Source: Bacteroidota bacterium (GTDB lineage: Bacteria; Bacteroidota; Bacteroidia; Bacteroidales; JAGNHN01). From it: a stretch of 64,000 nucleotides of DNA. The notes beneath the pieces were generated by a model. It worked only from the letters and a program-made list of their open reading frames with translations, did not search any database and was not told where the DNA came from. Every line of letters begins with the position of its first letter. Position 1 is the first letter of the stretch. The DNA is taken from positions 124,001 through 188,000 of the forward strand of contig JAKLHK010000003.1 of NCBI GenBank assembly GCA_022710185.1, in the 5' to 3' direction. The translations under genes were made by a program, and so were the position numbers. Below are positions 25,978-35,644 of this stretch, in pieces.

Positions 25978-26859
25978 ATGGAACAGATGAACGAAGGCGG
26001 ATGGTACGACCGGGTGATACTCCGCCTCAAGGAGAGGGAAAAGGAATTGCGCTGCCTCTATAAGGTGGAGGAAGTGCTGGCTACCAGGCACCTGCAGATC
26101 GATGAGCTCATCCGTAAGCTCCTCTGCGTCATACCCACTGGCTGGCAGCATACCACACTTTGCGAAGCACGCATCATATTCGAAGGCAAGGTATACCGTA
26201 GCCCGGATTTCCGGGAAACACCCTGGATGCAGCATGCCGATATCGTCCTCGACCAAAACGTAGCAGGTCGCATCGATGTAGTCTATACCCAGAACATCGA
26301 AAGCGAAGGAAAACTCCCTTTCCTGCCGGAAGAACAAAAGCTCCTGCACACTATCGCCGACAGCCTGGGGCACCACATCTTCATCCGCAGGCTCAGGGCA
26401 ACCATCAACAGCTTCAGGGAAACCGGCTCAGCGCCGGCACCCAAACGCAACGAGCCCATCCTGTCTGCGGAATCGGATCTCCATTGGAAATGGCGCCTCC
26501 AGATCGCCGAAACCATCGCACAAAAGATCGATTTTGAAGTATACGGGATCCGGGGGATATATCTCATTGGCAGCGTGAAGAACGCCACCGCCGGTCCGGC
26601 TTCCGACCTTGACCTGTTGATCCATTTCCGTGGAAATGACCGTCAGCGTCATTGCCTCGAAAACTGGCTGGAAGGCTGGAGCCTGGCCCTGGCCGAACTG
26701 AATCTGATCCACTTTGGCTATCGAATGGAGGGCGGCATGATCGATGTGCACATCATCACCGATGACGACATACAGCAACGGACCAGCTACGCAGTGATGA
26801 TCGGGTCATTGGAAAACAGCGCCCGTGCGCTCAGGGTCCTCACGGAGGATGCACTATGA
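25978..26859 (+). CDS. Sensor-like domain fused to a minimal nucleotidyltransferase
   Basis: A 293-residue protein of two parts. Residues 1 to about 145 resemble the N-terminal sensory module of some Bacteroidota kinases and PEP-synthase-like proteins (EKELRCLYKVEEVL, CVIPTGWQHTTLCEARI, FLPEEQKLLHTIADSLG). Residues about 165-293 form an MNT-type nucleotidyltransferase: GSVKNATAGPASDLDLLIHF has the GSx9SDxD metal site near residue 198, and IDVHII near 259 offers the third acidic residue. Such domains transfer a nucleotide to a small molecule or protein. The stop overlaps the next gene, a phosphoesterase, by 4 bases. No HEPN partner is present, so a standard MNT/HEPN toxin-antitoxin pair is unlikely. 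Confidence 0.7.
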   Translation: MEQMNEGGWYDRVILRLKEREKELRCLYKVEEVLATRHLQIDELIRKLLCVIPTGWQHTTLCEARIIFEGKVYRSPDFRETPWMQHADIVLDQNVAGRIDVVYTQNIESEGKLPFLPEEQKLLHTIADSLGHHIFIRRLRATINSFRETGSAPAPKRNEPILSAESDLHWKWRLQIAETIAQKIDFEVYGIRGIYLIGSVKNATAGPASDLDLLIHFRGNDRQRHCLENWLEGWSLALAELNLIHFGYRMEGGMIDVHIITDDDIQQRTSYAVMIGSLENSARALRVLTEDAL

Positions 26860-27707
26860 TGGAATGGTGGTTCGTATCCGATCTCCATGGCAGGCCCCAT
26901 CGTTATAAGCGCCTGTTCGAACTTCTTGAAAAACAACGCCCAAGTCTTATCCTCATGGGCGGTGACCTCCTGCCCCACGAAATGGCACGCTGGTCCCCTG
27001 AGATCCCTGACTTCCTGAGGGGTTACCTCATCCCCGCACTCCACGCGCTTAAAAAGCAGATGCAGGGGGACTACCCCCGTATCCTCCTGATTCCAGGTAA
27101 CGACGATCCTGCCCATGAAAACCAAACCTTCCTGGAAATGGAAAAGGAAAGACTGGTAGAATGGGTTAACATGAAGACCGTGGAGGTGGACGATTTCCTG
27201 ATCACAGGGTATGCTTATGTTCCTCCAACTCCATTCCTTCGAAAGGATTGGGAAAAATATGATGTCTCCCGCTATGTGGACCCGGGTTGCATCCATCCCT
27301 ATGAAGGTTATCGTACCGCTGATCCGGATTACGACCCGGCCTACGACACCATTGCCCGTGACCTGGAACGGCTCGCTCAGGGGCTCGAAATGAACCGCAG
27401 CATTTTCTTAATGCACTCGCCTCCCTATCAGTCACGGCTCGATCGCGCCGCACTCGACGGGGTGATGGTCGACCATGTGCCCCTGGATGTGCATGTGGGC
27501 AGCATTGCCATTCAGCGCTTCATTACGGAACGCCAGCCCCTCCTGACCCTGCATGGCCACATCCACGAATCCTCTGCCCTCACCGGCAGCTGGCAGGACA
27601 CCATAGGCCGGACTCACCTGTTTTCCGCTGCCTGGGACGGCCCCGAGCTTGCCCTGGTGCGGTTTTCCCCCCATTGCCCGGAACAGGCCCTACGCGAACT
27701 GCATTGA
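26856..27707 (+). CDS. Calcineurin-like metallophosphoesterase
   Basis: A 283-residue soluble phosphoesterase with a complete set of dinuclear metal motifs: SDLHG near residue 8, GGDLLPHE near 36, GNDDPAHE near 85, MHSPPYQ near 187 and the double histidine HGHIHE near 232. It hydrolyses a phosphoester of unknown identity. The start overlaps the nucleotidyltransferase gene in ATGATG, so translation is probably coupled; the pair could write and erase one modification, which is inference. Confidence 0.88.
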   Translation: MMEWWFVSDLHGRPHRYKRLFELLEKQRPSLILMGGDLLPHEMARWSPEIPDFLRGYLIPALHALKKQMQGDYPRILLIPGNDDPAHENQTFLEMEKERLVEWVNMKTVEVDDFLITGYAYVPPTPFLRKDWEKYDVSRYVDPGCIHPYEGYRTADPDYDPAYDTIARDLERLAQGLEMNRSIFLMHSPPYQSRLDRAALDGVMVDHVPLDVHVGSIAIQRFITERQPLLTLHGHIHESSALTGSWQDTIGRTHLFSAAWDGPELALVRFSPHCPEQALRELH

Positions 27708-27742
27708 GGTTCGGACTCCTCACCTGAAAGAACTGTTGTGCC

Positions 27743-27775
27743 AAAAAAATGGGCCGCCCCATACCGGGGCGGCCC
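27743..27775 (-). terminator. Rho-independent terminator of the giant T9SS cargo gene
   Basis: On the minus strand GGGCCGCCCC-loop-GGGGCGGCCC is followed by an ATTTTTTTGG tract. Arms of ten bases and the T-run make this one of the clearest terminators in the window. It lies between convergent genes and can also block plus-strand readthrough. Confidence 0.9.
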
Positions 27776-27802
27776 TCATACTTGTTTAGCCTTGAGGGAG
27801 AA

Positions 27803-30800
27803 TTAGTGGACTACCATCTTCCGGACAAGCTTACGGCCCAGGTAGTCCAGGGTGTAGAAGTAAACCCCTGCCGGCATGGTGCTGGCATCCAGTTCAATCT
27901 GGTGCACCCCGGCACCGGTACTTCCCTGGGTGGCATACACCGGCTGCCCAAGGTAGTTGACCACACGGAAGGTATAGTCCCCATAGGAAGGCAGACTGAA
28001 GGGGATGATGGTCATCCCTGATGCGGGGTTGGGTATGTTCTGTCCCATGGCATAGCCTTCCAGGTCCGATTCTGTCACCTCGGTGTACAGCTCCTCCAGG
28101 ATTCCGCACTTCTCGTCGTTCCAGGGGTATCCGTCGCCGGGATAGGTCACCTTGGCGCAGAGGTAGTAGTAGCCGATGAAGGAATGACGGTATTTCTTGG
28201 AGAAGGTGAACAGCACCGAATCCAGCGGCTGCAGCGGGGTAGATGAGTTCCAGGTCTCGGTGGACTGCACCGCGCCGGCTACAGAGTATTCCATGGTGAA
28301 GTTGGTCACCGGCTGCAGGCCCTGGTTCTTCACCCAAACGCTCACCGTTGCCGAATCTCCATGAATGGTTGGTGTAATGGGCGATTCAAAGGACTTCACG
28401 GTCAGGTCGTAATTGGGAGGCAACACGTCAAAAGTATCGCATGCCGTATTGTTGTATGTATTGATGTCCTGAGACAGCTCAGTGTACGCACAAAGGACAT
28501 AATGCGACAGCGGGGAAGGCATGGGCTGGAAGGTGTAATTGATGGTAGAATCAGGAGGGAGTACACCCGTCCAAACCCCCGTATTGACCGTAGCTCCGTT
28601 CACCTTGTACTTCAGCGGAATGCTGTAGAGGGTGTCGCTGCCGAAGTTCTTGATCTTCACCTCTACATCGATATTGGTCCCGATAATGGTCGGACTGGGA
28701 GGCCCGACAACTTCCACCACCCCGGCATCGCGGGGGATGATGGGAATGGACAGGCAGAGGTTGTCGATGGCCCAGCCTTCGTATCCCCCGGGGTTATTCT
28801 GAATGGTGAAGAAGATGAACCGGAACTGCGTGGGCTCGGCCATGTCGTTGACATTATCGAGCTTGTATCCCGACCTGATCCATCCGTTGTAGCCTCCGTT
28901 CCCGGTCCAGATACCGGTCTGTGAATTGTACCAGTTCTTGCCCTTGGGGTCATTATGGGCGCCCAGAAGTTTCCATCCCAGGATGCTGAGGTATTGAATG
29001 GCCCCTCCATCACCGTTGTTGGTGTTCACCCGGTGCCAGAAGGTCAGGGAATCTACCCCGGTAATCAGATGCTTGAACTTGGGCGTGTAGAGGAAGTTGG
29101 CCCCGTTGTGGGCATATTCGCCGTCAAGGACAGTGGCCCATACATTGGGGTTGCTCTTGGCCTGGTTGATCACCGTTCCGGAGGGCGATCCCCATTCCCA
29201 CTGGTTCACCAGTGAGTCATCCCACATCAGGGATCCGGGCAGATCGAAGTTGTCGCAGTAGGGCAGGTCGGTCGTAAACTGGGCGTAGTCATCCACACAA
29301 CGGCCATCGTTGAACAAATTACTGTCACCGGTTACGATAGTGTAAGCGCAGACGTGGTTATTCCCCGGTACCAGGGTGTGCGTGGGGAGGTTCACGATCG
29401 CTGTGGCCTGTGGGGCCAGGGAGAAGGGGTAATTGTAATTGATAGGTGTCCCTCCGTTTACCTCATAGGCGATGGGCACGTTGTTCAGCGTGGTGGTGCC
29501 GAAGTTCTGGATCTTGACCGTCACGTTCACTACATCTCCGGCATTGCCCAGGGTTCCCGGGGAAATGATCTGTGTTACCCCGGCATCCCTGGGGATCATC
29601 GGGATGATCATCACCAGATAGTCTTCCGTTTCCCCGTAGGTGTATGTACCGCAGGCCGACGCCGATCCCACGCGGTCCATCACCACACGCATCACCGTGG
29701 TACCTGGCGTGGCGTTCACCGGGAGCGTTACGGTACCGGTGGCTACGGGGTTCGCGGAATTGATGGTTCCGGAGAACACGTTCTCCGCAGGAATATTGAA
29801 GGTCCCGTTGCGGTTCCAGTCAATGTATACCTTAACATTGGTGTTGGATGTATTGATGGAAGACGAGCTGATGGCCTTGATGGTAATCGGGTAGGCAACG
29901 GTGGGGCTCAGCAGCACCGGCGCCAGATTGGTCCAATCGGTATAGCCCTGGGTGGCCGAGGGGTTGCTGACCACCGGGCTGGCATTTCCGTTGTCCAGGT
30001 TGCTGATGGTCACGTTACCGATGTCCTCATAGGTTGAGGGAGTCGTGGCATACGAGGGGCAATAGGGGGGGATCTGGTTCTTCACAGTGCGGAACAAGGT
30101 ATCGTTCACACCGGTATTGTCCCCGCTCACCGAGATCCAGGTCTTGAACTGATAACTTCCGTAGAATTCGAGGTTAGCGGTCTGACTGAAAGTATGCAGC
30201 AGGGTGTCGAGTTGCTGTAGCACGGTGGTGATGGTATCGGTCCGTACGATACCCCCGTTGATCTGATAATTTACCGTGAAGTTGCTGATGGGCTGAGTGC
30301 CGTAGTTCTTTACCAGCACCTTTACCGGCTCGGCGGCCGAAAGGTTGGGCGCGGTCACCGGGCTCACCAGCTTGAGCATGGCCCCGTCATAAGGAGGAAC
30401 ACCAGAGACGAATACGGTATCCGGGATGCGGGGGCTGGGACAGCCGCCACCACCGCCCGAGAGGTAGATGTTGGGCCGGCTGGTGGTCAGGGTTCCGCTC
30501 ACGGCCGGGAAGGAACCGTCCTGATATTTGTACTTGGCCCGGTTACCGGTGGTCGCGGTATAGGCCCACTGCCAGCTGGGGTTTCCGCTGTAGTCCCCAT
30601 CATGGTTCTCCCAAACGATGAGGAGGTTATCCGTTCCGTTGTAGTTGAAGGGCGTGGACAGCGGTACTTTGATCCAGCCGGGTCCGTTCAGGGTCAGGTT
30701 GGCATTGTACACCTGGGTCATCCCGGTGGTAGAAGGATAGGTGGCGTCCGGGAAGGTCGACAGGGTGGTATGCCCCATATAGATCTTTTGCTGTAGCTGG

Positions 30801-33800
30801 TTGATATTCGACAAGGTCGTGTTCATATAGAACGCGATGGTGTCGATATCCCCGTCTATGCCCAGCTCGGCGGCTGTGTAGATCATGGCCGACCAGCTGT
30901 AGTCATAGAAGTAATAGAATGGAACGTAATACTGCCCGCCGGTCCCTGTTCCTACCGTGATGGCATCGGCCCCGCCATCGGCTTGGGCCTCCACCCAGTA
31001 TACTTCCTGGCCGTAAAGAATGGGTGTGGTATAGCTTGGCCCGGTGGTCAGCTCCTGGGTAGCCGTCTGCGTCTTATACCAGAAAATGGTATCATTCGAC
31101 GAGGCGGTCAGCGTGGCAGTGGTGGCATAAGGGATGGTTACATTACTGACCACCGGCGAAGGCGGGCTGTACAGCGATTCCACCGTCCTGCGGGCGGTGT
31201 CATCGGCATTCTCGAAATCACCCACCAGGGTGGTGTAGGCCACCACTTCCCATATCGTGTCCTGGGTGTAGGCCGTCAGGTCCACCAGCTGGTTGAAGGT
31301 ATAATTGTAGGTGGCGTTCGGCAATATGGTGGCCGAAATGGTCTCGGTCACTACGGTCGACTGGCCCACAACGTAATAGCTTCCGGTAAGGCCACCACTG
31401 ATGGTGTCCAGACCTACGTTCTTTATCTTCAGCGTAACCGGTTCGAAAGCCACAAAACAGCCCTCATTGCTTGGCTCCACCAGGGAAACAGCCTGGGCAT
31501 CCTGTTGGGGGTCACCGTAGAAGTACTTGCAGGTGGGATTGTTGCCGGGGTTGGAGTCCCCGTTCACTGTGGTATAGGCGCAGAGATTGTTGTCCCCACC
31601 GGCGACCAGCAGCTTGGTGTTGAAACTGAAGAGCGTCGACTGACCAGGGAGCAGGGTGCCCGTCCAGGGTTCTGTGACCACCGGATTGGCATTGTGCTCA
31701 TACGACACCGTGAACGAGGTCAGCGTATCCAGTCCATAGTTTTTGATGGCCACGCTCACGGTCTGCAGGGTGGCTTCCGGGGAGATGGAACCCGGGGCCA
31801 GTACCATGGATACCCCACCGTCGAACGGGATCTGCGGATACAGCACCACAGTATAATCTTCGGTCTCGCCCAGGGTATAATAGCCGCAGGCATGCACCAG
31901 GTGCTGGTTGCTGGTTTCCTGCAATACTACGCGCATCTGCGCTACGCCTGGGTTCACCCATTGCGGGATGGTGACGGAATTGGAAACCTGGTAGGCGTTG
32001 TAGCCCATGGGCATATTCAGCACGGTCTCCGTGGTCTCCTCATAGGTCCCGCTCCGATCATAATCGATAAAGACTTTAACAATGGCTTGGGGGGCGGTAG
32101 TCCCTTTGACGATGCGTTTGACCGTTATGGGGAAGTTGAGCCCTATGGCCAGTTGCACGGAAGGCACTGAGGACGTAAAATCGGTATACCCGTTGATAGC
32201 ATTGACGTTGTTGTTCTGAGGTGTCGATGTGCCATTGTTCAGGTTGCTGAAAGTGACGTTGCCAATGTCGGACCCGCTGGCTGCGTTGATGGCATAGCTC
32301 TGGCAGTAGTTGGGAACCGAGTGTACCACAAGCTTGGTGATAGTATCATTCAGGTAGGTGGTGTCACCCGGAAGGGCTACCCAGGTCTTGAACAGATAGC
32401 TCCCGGGCGTGGAGAGGTCGGCCAGGGTGTTGAACTGGAAATCCGCCGAGTCGTTGGGCATCAGGGTGTCCGCATAGGTCTCCGATACGGGTGTACCCCC
32501 GTTGATGCTGTAACGAACCGGGAAGTTCCAGATGGTGTCGCCCCCGAAGTTCTGGATACGGATCTTCACCTTTTCCTGGGCGATCATATTGATGGCCGAT
32601 ACCGGCTGCATCATTTTAATGACGGCGGCATCGTAGGGCGGCTTGTCACCTACCTCGATGAAGTATGGGCTGGGATCACTCGAGCACTGCAGGAAGCCGC
32701 TGGTCCCGTTCCGGTAATACATCGTGTCGGAGAACAGGATGGGCGTGGTGAAGGAATTGCCCGTCGACAGCAGCTGCAGCCCCAGGGAGTCGGCAAACCA
32801 CTTGATGGTCGCCCCGGTGATGGTAGTGTTTAGCGTGGTGCTGGTGGCATAATTGATGGTATCGTACATCACCGGGGCCTTGGGGGGCACAAATCCGGAG
32901 ATGAAGTTCTTGACCTGGGTGTTGTTGGAAGCTACCGGATCGCCCAGCAGTTTGATCTCAGACCGCAGGGCATACGTGATGTCCCCTGCCGGGGCATCCA
33001 CATTCACCAGGGAGTCAAAGGTGTAGGTGAGGATCTGGTTCACCACGATAGGGGTCGTGATGTATTCGGTCACCGTATCTGTGGTACCTACGATCCAGTA
33101 TTTGGCCCAGAGGTCCCCTGCGATGGTCGTCAGACCGGTATTCTTGATCCGTATGGTTACCGCTTCCATCCCCAGCCCGCATCCGGTCACCGGGGAGTCG
33201 ATCCCCAGCAGCGCGGCTTCTTCCGTACTGGCCGTGAAGCAATAGAAATTGGTGCTGTCCGGCAGGTAGGCTACATTGTGCGAGAGCGAGTTGTCGATGG
33301 CCACCAGCTTATAGCATACCACATCCAGGTGGGTTACGGCGGGGATAGCCCCCTGATAATTGTTGCCGCTGGTATTGACCATGAAGATGGTGTCCTTGTT
33401 TCCGTTGATGGAATAAGGCATGAATACCGACATCACCCCGGAAGGGTCGCTGACCGAAGCAGTGAAGTTGAAGGGCCCGGTATTGAATACATTCCCGGTG
33501 AGGTTGGGGGTGAAGGAGGCGATGGCCGGAGGGGTAAGCTCGGAGAGGGCCGCCGTCACGCGGATGTCATCCAGGATCCAGCCGTATTCCGGGTTGCTCG
33601 GGGAACCCCCGTCCGAGAGCTTGAAACGCACGGCGGCGTTGGTCTTGTTGCCGCAAACCGTGGAAACGTTGAATTGCTCCGACTTGAACCAGGCATTCGT
33701 AGGCTTCGCTGAGGCCACGCTGGGCTCCCACAGCACACCATACGAACTGGGACCGAACTTGTTGCCCAGGGAGGCAAAAGCCCCCGTTCCCAGATACTGG

Positions 33801-34165
33801 CTTCCCGTAAGGGTCGTCCAGGTCTGGCCGCTGTCACCCGTCACCTGGATCTCCGCGATATCGAAGAAGTTGATCTTGCATATCTGATTGAACTCCAATA
33901 ATACGTAGGTGTTCCCTATCGTATTGAAAAAGTTTGTCGTCAGATAGGAGGTGGAGGCCCCAGGGACTTTACACGTATCGGAATTGATGCCGCTGGTCGC
34001 CAGCCGGTCCGAAATGGCCCAATGCGGCGCACCCCCGGCAGCGGTGGTAGAGGTGACGAGGTTGCCCAGGGTAGGGACCTCGAAATCTTCGAACAAAACA
34101 ACCACCTGTGCGCTGAGACTCAGACTAAAAAGCACGGATACCAGCAGGAGTAATCCTTTCTTCAT
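27803..34165 (-). CDS. Giant T9SS-secreted multidomain protein (2120 residues)
   Basis: A signal peptide (LFSLSLSAQ) precedes a MAM/jelly-roll-like domain (about residues 20-215, ending GWILDDIRV). A long series of CARDB-like Ig repeats follows, each with an NFG turn and a VNGG-like segment, interrupted by two GEVED domains near residues 620-780 and 1368-1530 (both with GETEDY) and by Ig-like VYW segments. A second jelly-roll-like region near 1650-1790 ends GWAIDNLCL. The last 90 residues are a type A sorting domain (NIPNPASGM, NYLGQPV, PAGVYFYTL, KMVVH). It is probably a surface or released adhesin-like protein. No enzymatic motif was found. GEVED and CARDB modules are shared with the cargo at 16459. 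Confidence 0.88.
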   Translation of the reverse strand: MKKGLLLLVSVLFSLSLSAQVVVLFEDFEVPTLGNLVTSTTAAGGAPHWAISDRLATSGINSDTCKVPGASTSYLTTNFFNTIGNTYVLLEFNQICKINFFDIAEIQVTGDSGQTWTTLTGSQYLGTGAFASLGNKFGPSSYGVLWEPSVASAKPTNAWFKSEQFNVSTVCGNKTNAAVRFKLSDGGSPSNPEYGWILDDIRVTAALSELTPPAIASFTPNLTGNVFNTGPFNFTASVSDPSGVMSVFMPYSINGNKDTIFMVNTSGNNYQGAIPAVTHLDVVCYKLVAIDNSLSHNVAYLPDSTNFYCFTASTEEAALLGIDSPVTGCGLGMEAVTIRIKNTGLTTIAGDLWAKYWIVGTTDTVTEYITTPIVVNQILTYTFDSLVNVDAPAGDITYALRSEIKLLGDPVASNNTQVKNFISGFVPPKAPVMYDTINYATSTTLNTTITGATIKWFADSLGLQLLSTGNSFTTPILFSDTMYYRNGTSGFLQCSSDPSPYFIEVGDKPPYDAAVIKMMQPVSAINMIAQEKVKIRIQNFGGDTIWNFPVRYSINGGTPVSETYADTLMPNDSADFQFNTLADLSTPGSYLFKTWVALPGDTTYLNDTITKLVVHSVPNYCQSYAINAASGSDIGNVTFSNLNNGTSTPQNNNVNAINGYTDFTSSVPSVQLAIGLNFPITVKRIVKGTTAPQAIVKVFIDYDRSGTYEETTETVLNMPMGYNAYQVSNSVTIPQWVNPGVAQMRVVLQETSNQHLVHACGYYTLGETEDYTVVLYPQIPFDGGVSMVLAPGSISPEATLQTVSVAIKNYGLDTLTSFTVSYEHNANPVVTEPWTGTLLPGQSTLFSFNTKLLVAGGDNNLCAYTTVNGDSNPGNNPTCKYFYGDPQQDAQAVSLVEPSNEGCFVAFEPVTLKIKNVGLDTISGGLTGSYYVVGQSTVVTETISATILPNATYNYTFNQLVDLTAYTQDTIWEVVAYTTLVGDFENADDTARRTVESLYSPPSPVVSNVTIPYATTATLTASSNDTIFWYKTQTATQELTTGPSYTTPILYGQEVYWVEAQADGGADAITVGTGTGGQYYVPFYYFYDYSWSAMIYTAAELGIDGDIDTIAFYMNTTLSNINQLQQKIYMGHTTLSTFPDATYPSTTGMTQVYNANLTLNGPGWIKVPLSTPFNYNGTDNLLIVWENHDGDYSGNPSWQWAYTATTGNRAKYKYQDGSFPAVSGTLTTSRPNIYLSGGGGGCPSPRIPDTVFVSGVPPYDGAMLKLVSPVTAPNLSAAEPVKVLVKNYGTQPISNFTVNYQINGGIVRTDTITTVLQQLDTLLHTFSQTANLEFYGSYQFKTWISVSGDNTGVNDTLFRTVKNQIPPYCPSYATTPSTYEDIGNVTISNLDNGNASPVVSNPSATQGYTDWTNLAPVLLSPTVAYPITIKAISSSSINTSNTNVKVYIDWNRNGTFNIPAENVFSGTINSANPVATGTVTLPVNATPGTTVMRVVMDRVGSASACGTYTYGETEDYLVMIIPMIPRDAGVTQIISPGTLGNAGDVVNVTVKIQNFGTTTLNNVPIAYEVNGGTPINYNYPFSLAPQATAIVNLPTHTLVPGNNHVCAYTIVTGDSNLFNDGRCVDDYAQFTTDLPYCDNFDLPGSLMWDDSLVNQWEWGSPSGTVINQAKSNPNVWATVLDGEYAHNGANFLYTPKFKHLITGVDSLTFWHRVNTNNGDGGAIQYLSILGWKLLGAHNDPKGKNWYNSQTGIWTGNGGYNGWIRSGYKLDNVNDMAEPTQFRFIFFTIQNNPGGYEGWAIDNLCLSIPIIPRDAGVVEVVGPPSPTIIGTNIDVEVKIKNFGSDTLYSIPLKYKVNGATVNTGVWTGVLPPDSTINYTFQPMPSPLSHYVLCAYTELSQDINTYNNTACDTFDVLPPNYDLTVKSFESPITPTIHGDSATVSVWVKNQGLQPVTNFTMEYSVAGAVQSTETWNSSTPLQPLDSVLFTFSKKYRHSFIGYYYLCAKVTYPGDGYPWNDEKCGILEELYTEVTESDLEGYAMGQNIPNPASGMTIIPFSLPSYGDYTFRVVNYLGQPVYATQGSTGAGVHQIELDASTMPAGVYFYTLDYLGRKLVRKMVVH

Positions 34166-34267
34166 GGATATCTGGATTTTAAAATATTCCTTTCAATTGT
34201 ACACACCTATTCAAGGAGGGTAAAGATAGGAAAATATCCTATACCCCCCGGAAAATCATAACACTGA

Positions 34268-34335
34268 CACCTGCGAAGGATCGCAGGTGCATAAGCATAG
34301 ACACCCGGATTTACTTCGGGGTTGCTCGCCCGAAG
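34268..34335. other. Two hairpins between folC and the giant cargo gene
   Basis: Arms CACCTGCGA/TCGCAGGTG (34268-34289, 4-base loop) and CTTCGGG/CCCGAAG (34314-34335, 8-base loop). Neither is followed by a convincing T-run on the minus strand, so they may slow or end folC transcription or act in the cargo leader. Confidence 0.45.
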
Positions 34336-34351
34336 GCAACAACATGAAGGA

Positions 34352-35644
34352 TCAGATGACTTCTGCCACTACGAAGGTAGATCCTCCGATGTAAATGCTG
34401 CCCTGCAGGCTGACCGCCCTGCGGGCTGCATCCAAGGCTTTACCTACACTGGGGAAAATCTCTCCGTTCAACCCGTACAGAACTGCCTCCGCACGCAGGG
34501 CCTGCGCATCCCGTCCCCGCGGTACATCGGGCCGGCAGAAATAGTAGCGCGCATTCCTGGGCAGCAGTTCCAGCAGGGCGGCAGCATCTTTATCCTCCAC
34601 CATACCCAGCACTACGTGCCGATCGGTGAAGTCCCTCTGCATCCATTGTGCCATGGTCGCCTTCAGCCCTTCTGCGTTATGCGCCGTGTCCGCTACGATG
34701 AAAGGCCGTTCCGACAGGACCTCCCATCGCCCCCTCAGTCCGGTGATCTCCTTCACCCGGCGGAAACCTTCCAGGATAGGTCCCGGCCCATGCGGCAGGA
34801 TGGAGCGCAAATGGTGCAGTGCGCTGATCACCGTGCGGAAGTTGCTGGCCTGGTAGTGCCCGGTAAGCGGACAAGCCAGCCTGGGGATACAGACGTCGTC
34901 CCTGTGCTGGGCATCGAACACCAGCAGGGGCTCCCTTCCCTTCACTTCCAGCATTCTTTCCAGGATCACTTCATGGGCGCTATAATGCAGGGGTGCTCCC
35001 ACCGCCGTGGCGACCGAATCGAACACCGCTCCCGTGACAGCATCGGCTTCCCCTATGACTGCCGGAACACCGGGCTTGATGATTCCCGCCTTTTCCCGGG
35101 CAATCGAAGCCAGGTCATGCCCAAGAAACTGCATATGGTCATGGCCTATGGTAGTGATCACACTCAGCAGGGGGGTCACCACATTGGTGGAGTCCAACCG
35201 CCCACCCAGCCCGGTCTCAATTACGGCCACATCCACCTGCTCTTCTGCAAAATAACTGAAGGCCATCCCCACGCTCATCTCGAAGAAGGAAGGCCGGATG
35301 CGCCCATACAGGGGCTTCCATTCCGCCACATGCTCCACCACGCGCTCCTGCGGGATCATCCCACCGTTGATACGGATCCGTTCCCTGAAATCCTTCAGGT
35401 GGGGGGAGGTGTACAGTCCTGTACTGTACCCTGCACTCTGCAGCACGCTTGCCAGTAAATGGCTCACGCTGCCCTTGCCGTTGGTGCCGGCAATGTGTAT
35501 GCTCCTGAACCTCTTCTCGGGATTTCCCTGGGCTTCCAGCAGGGCCAGGGTATTGCCCAGGTCGGCCTTGTAGGCGGCCGGCCCGATGCGCTGGTACATC
35601 GGCAGCTGTTCGTAGAGGTAACGCAGACAGGCCGCGTAGTCCAT
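34352..35644 (-). CDS. folC: Dihydrofolate synthase / folylpolyglutamate synthase
   Basis: A 430-residue Mur-ligase-fold enzyme that adds glutamate to dihydropteroate and to folates. The ATP loop is IAGTNGKGSVSHL near residue 48; SFFEMSVGMAFSYF, VAVIETGLGGRLDSTNVV and TTIGHDHMQFLG are FolC hallmarks, and DTAHNAEG near residue 317 opens the C-terminal domain. The start overlaps the tonB stop by one base (TGATG), so it is the last gene of an exbB-exbD-tonB-folC operon. Residues RDDVC near position 250 are encoded by an exact copy of the dispersed 13-mer core. Confidence 0.93.
   Translation of the reverse strand: MDYAACLRYLYEQLPMYQRIGPAAYKADLGNTLALLEAQGNPEKRFRSIHIAGTNGKGSVSHLLASVLQSAGYSTGLYTSPHLKDFRERIRINGGMIPQERVVEHVAEWKPLYGRIRPSFFEMSVGMAFSYFAEEQVDVAVIETGLGGRLDSTNVVTPLLSVITTIGHDHMQFLGHDLASIAREKAGIIKPGVPAVIGEADAVTGAVFDSVATAVGAPLHYSAHEVILERMLEVKGREPLLVFDAQHRDDVCIPRLACPLTGHYQASNFRTVISALHHLRSILPHGPGPILEGFRRVKEITGLRGRWEVLSERPFIVADTAHNAEGLKATMAQWMQRDFTDRHVVLGMVEDKDAAALLELLPRNARYYFCRPDVPRGRDAQALRAEAVLYGLNGEIFPSVGKALDAARRAVSLQGSIYIGGSTFVVAEVI
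34891..34903. repeat. Single repeat core inside folC
   Basis: An exact AGACGTCGTCCCT in the folC coding sequence. The flanks extend the match: the base before is C, as in arrays 2 and 4, and on the minus strand TGTATCCC after the core resembles the array 1 spacer. The reading frame is intact. Confidence 0.85.

Noticed and set aside
25978..27707. MNT/HEPN toxin-antitoxin pair
   Set aside because: The nucleotidyltransferase is fused to a sensor domain and its partner is a phosphoesterase, not a HEPN protein.
34322..35458. 378-residue plus-strand frame opposite folC
   Set aside because: Shadow of folC; the composition is rich in His, Gln and Arg without any domain pattern.
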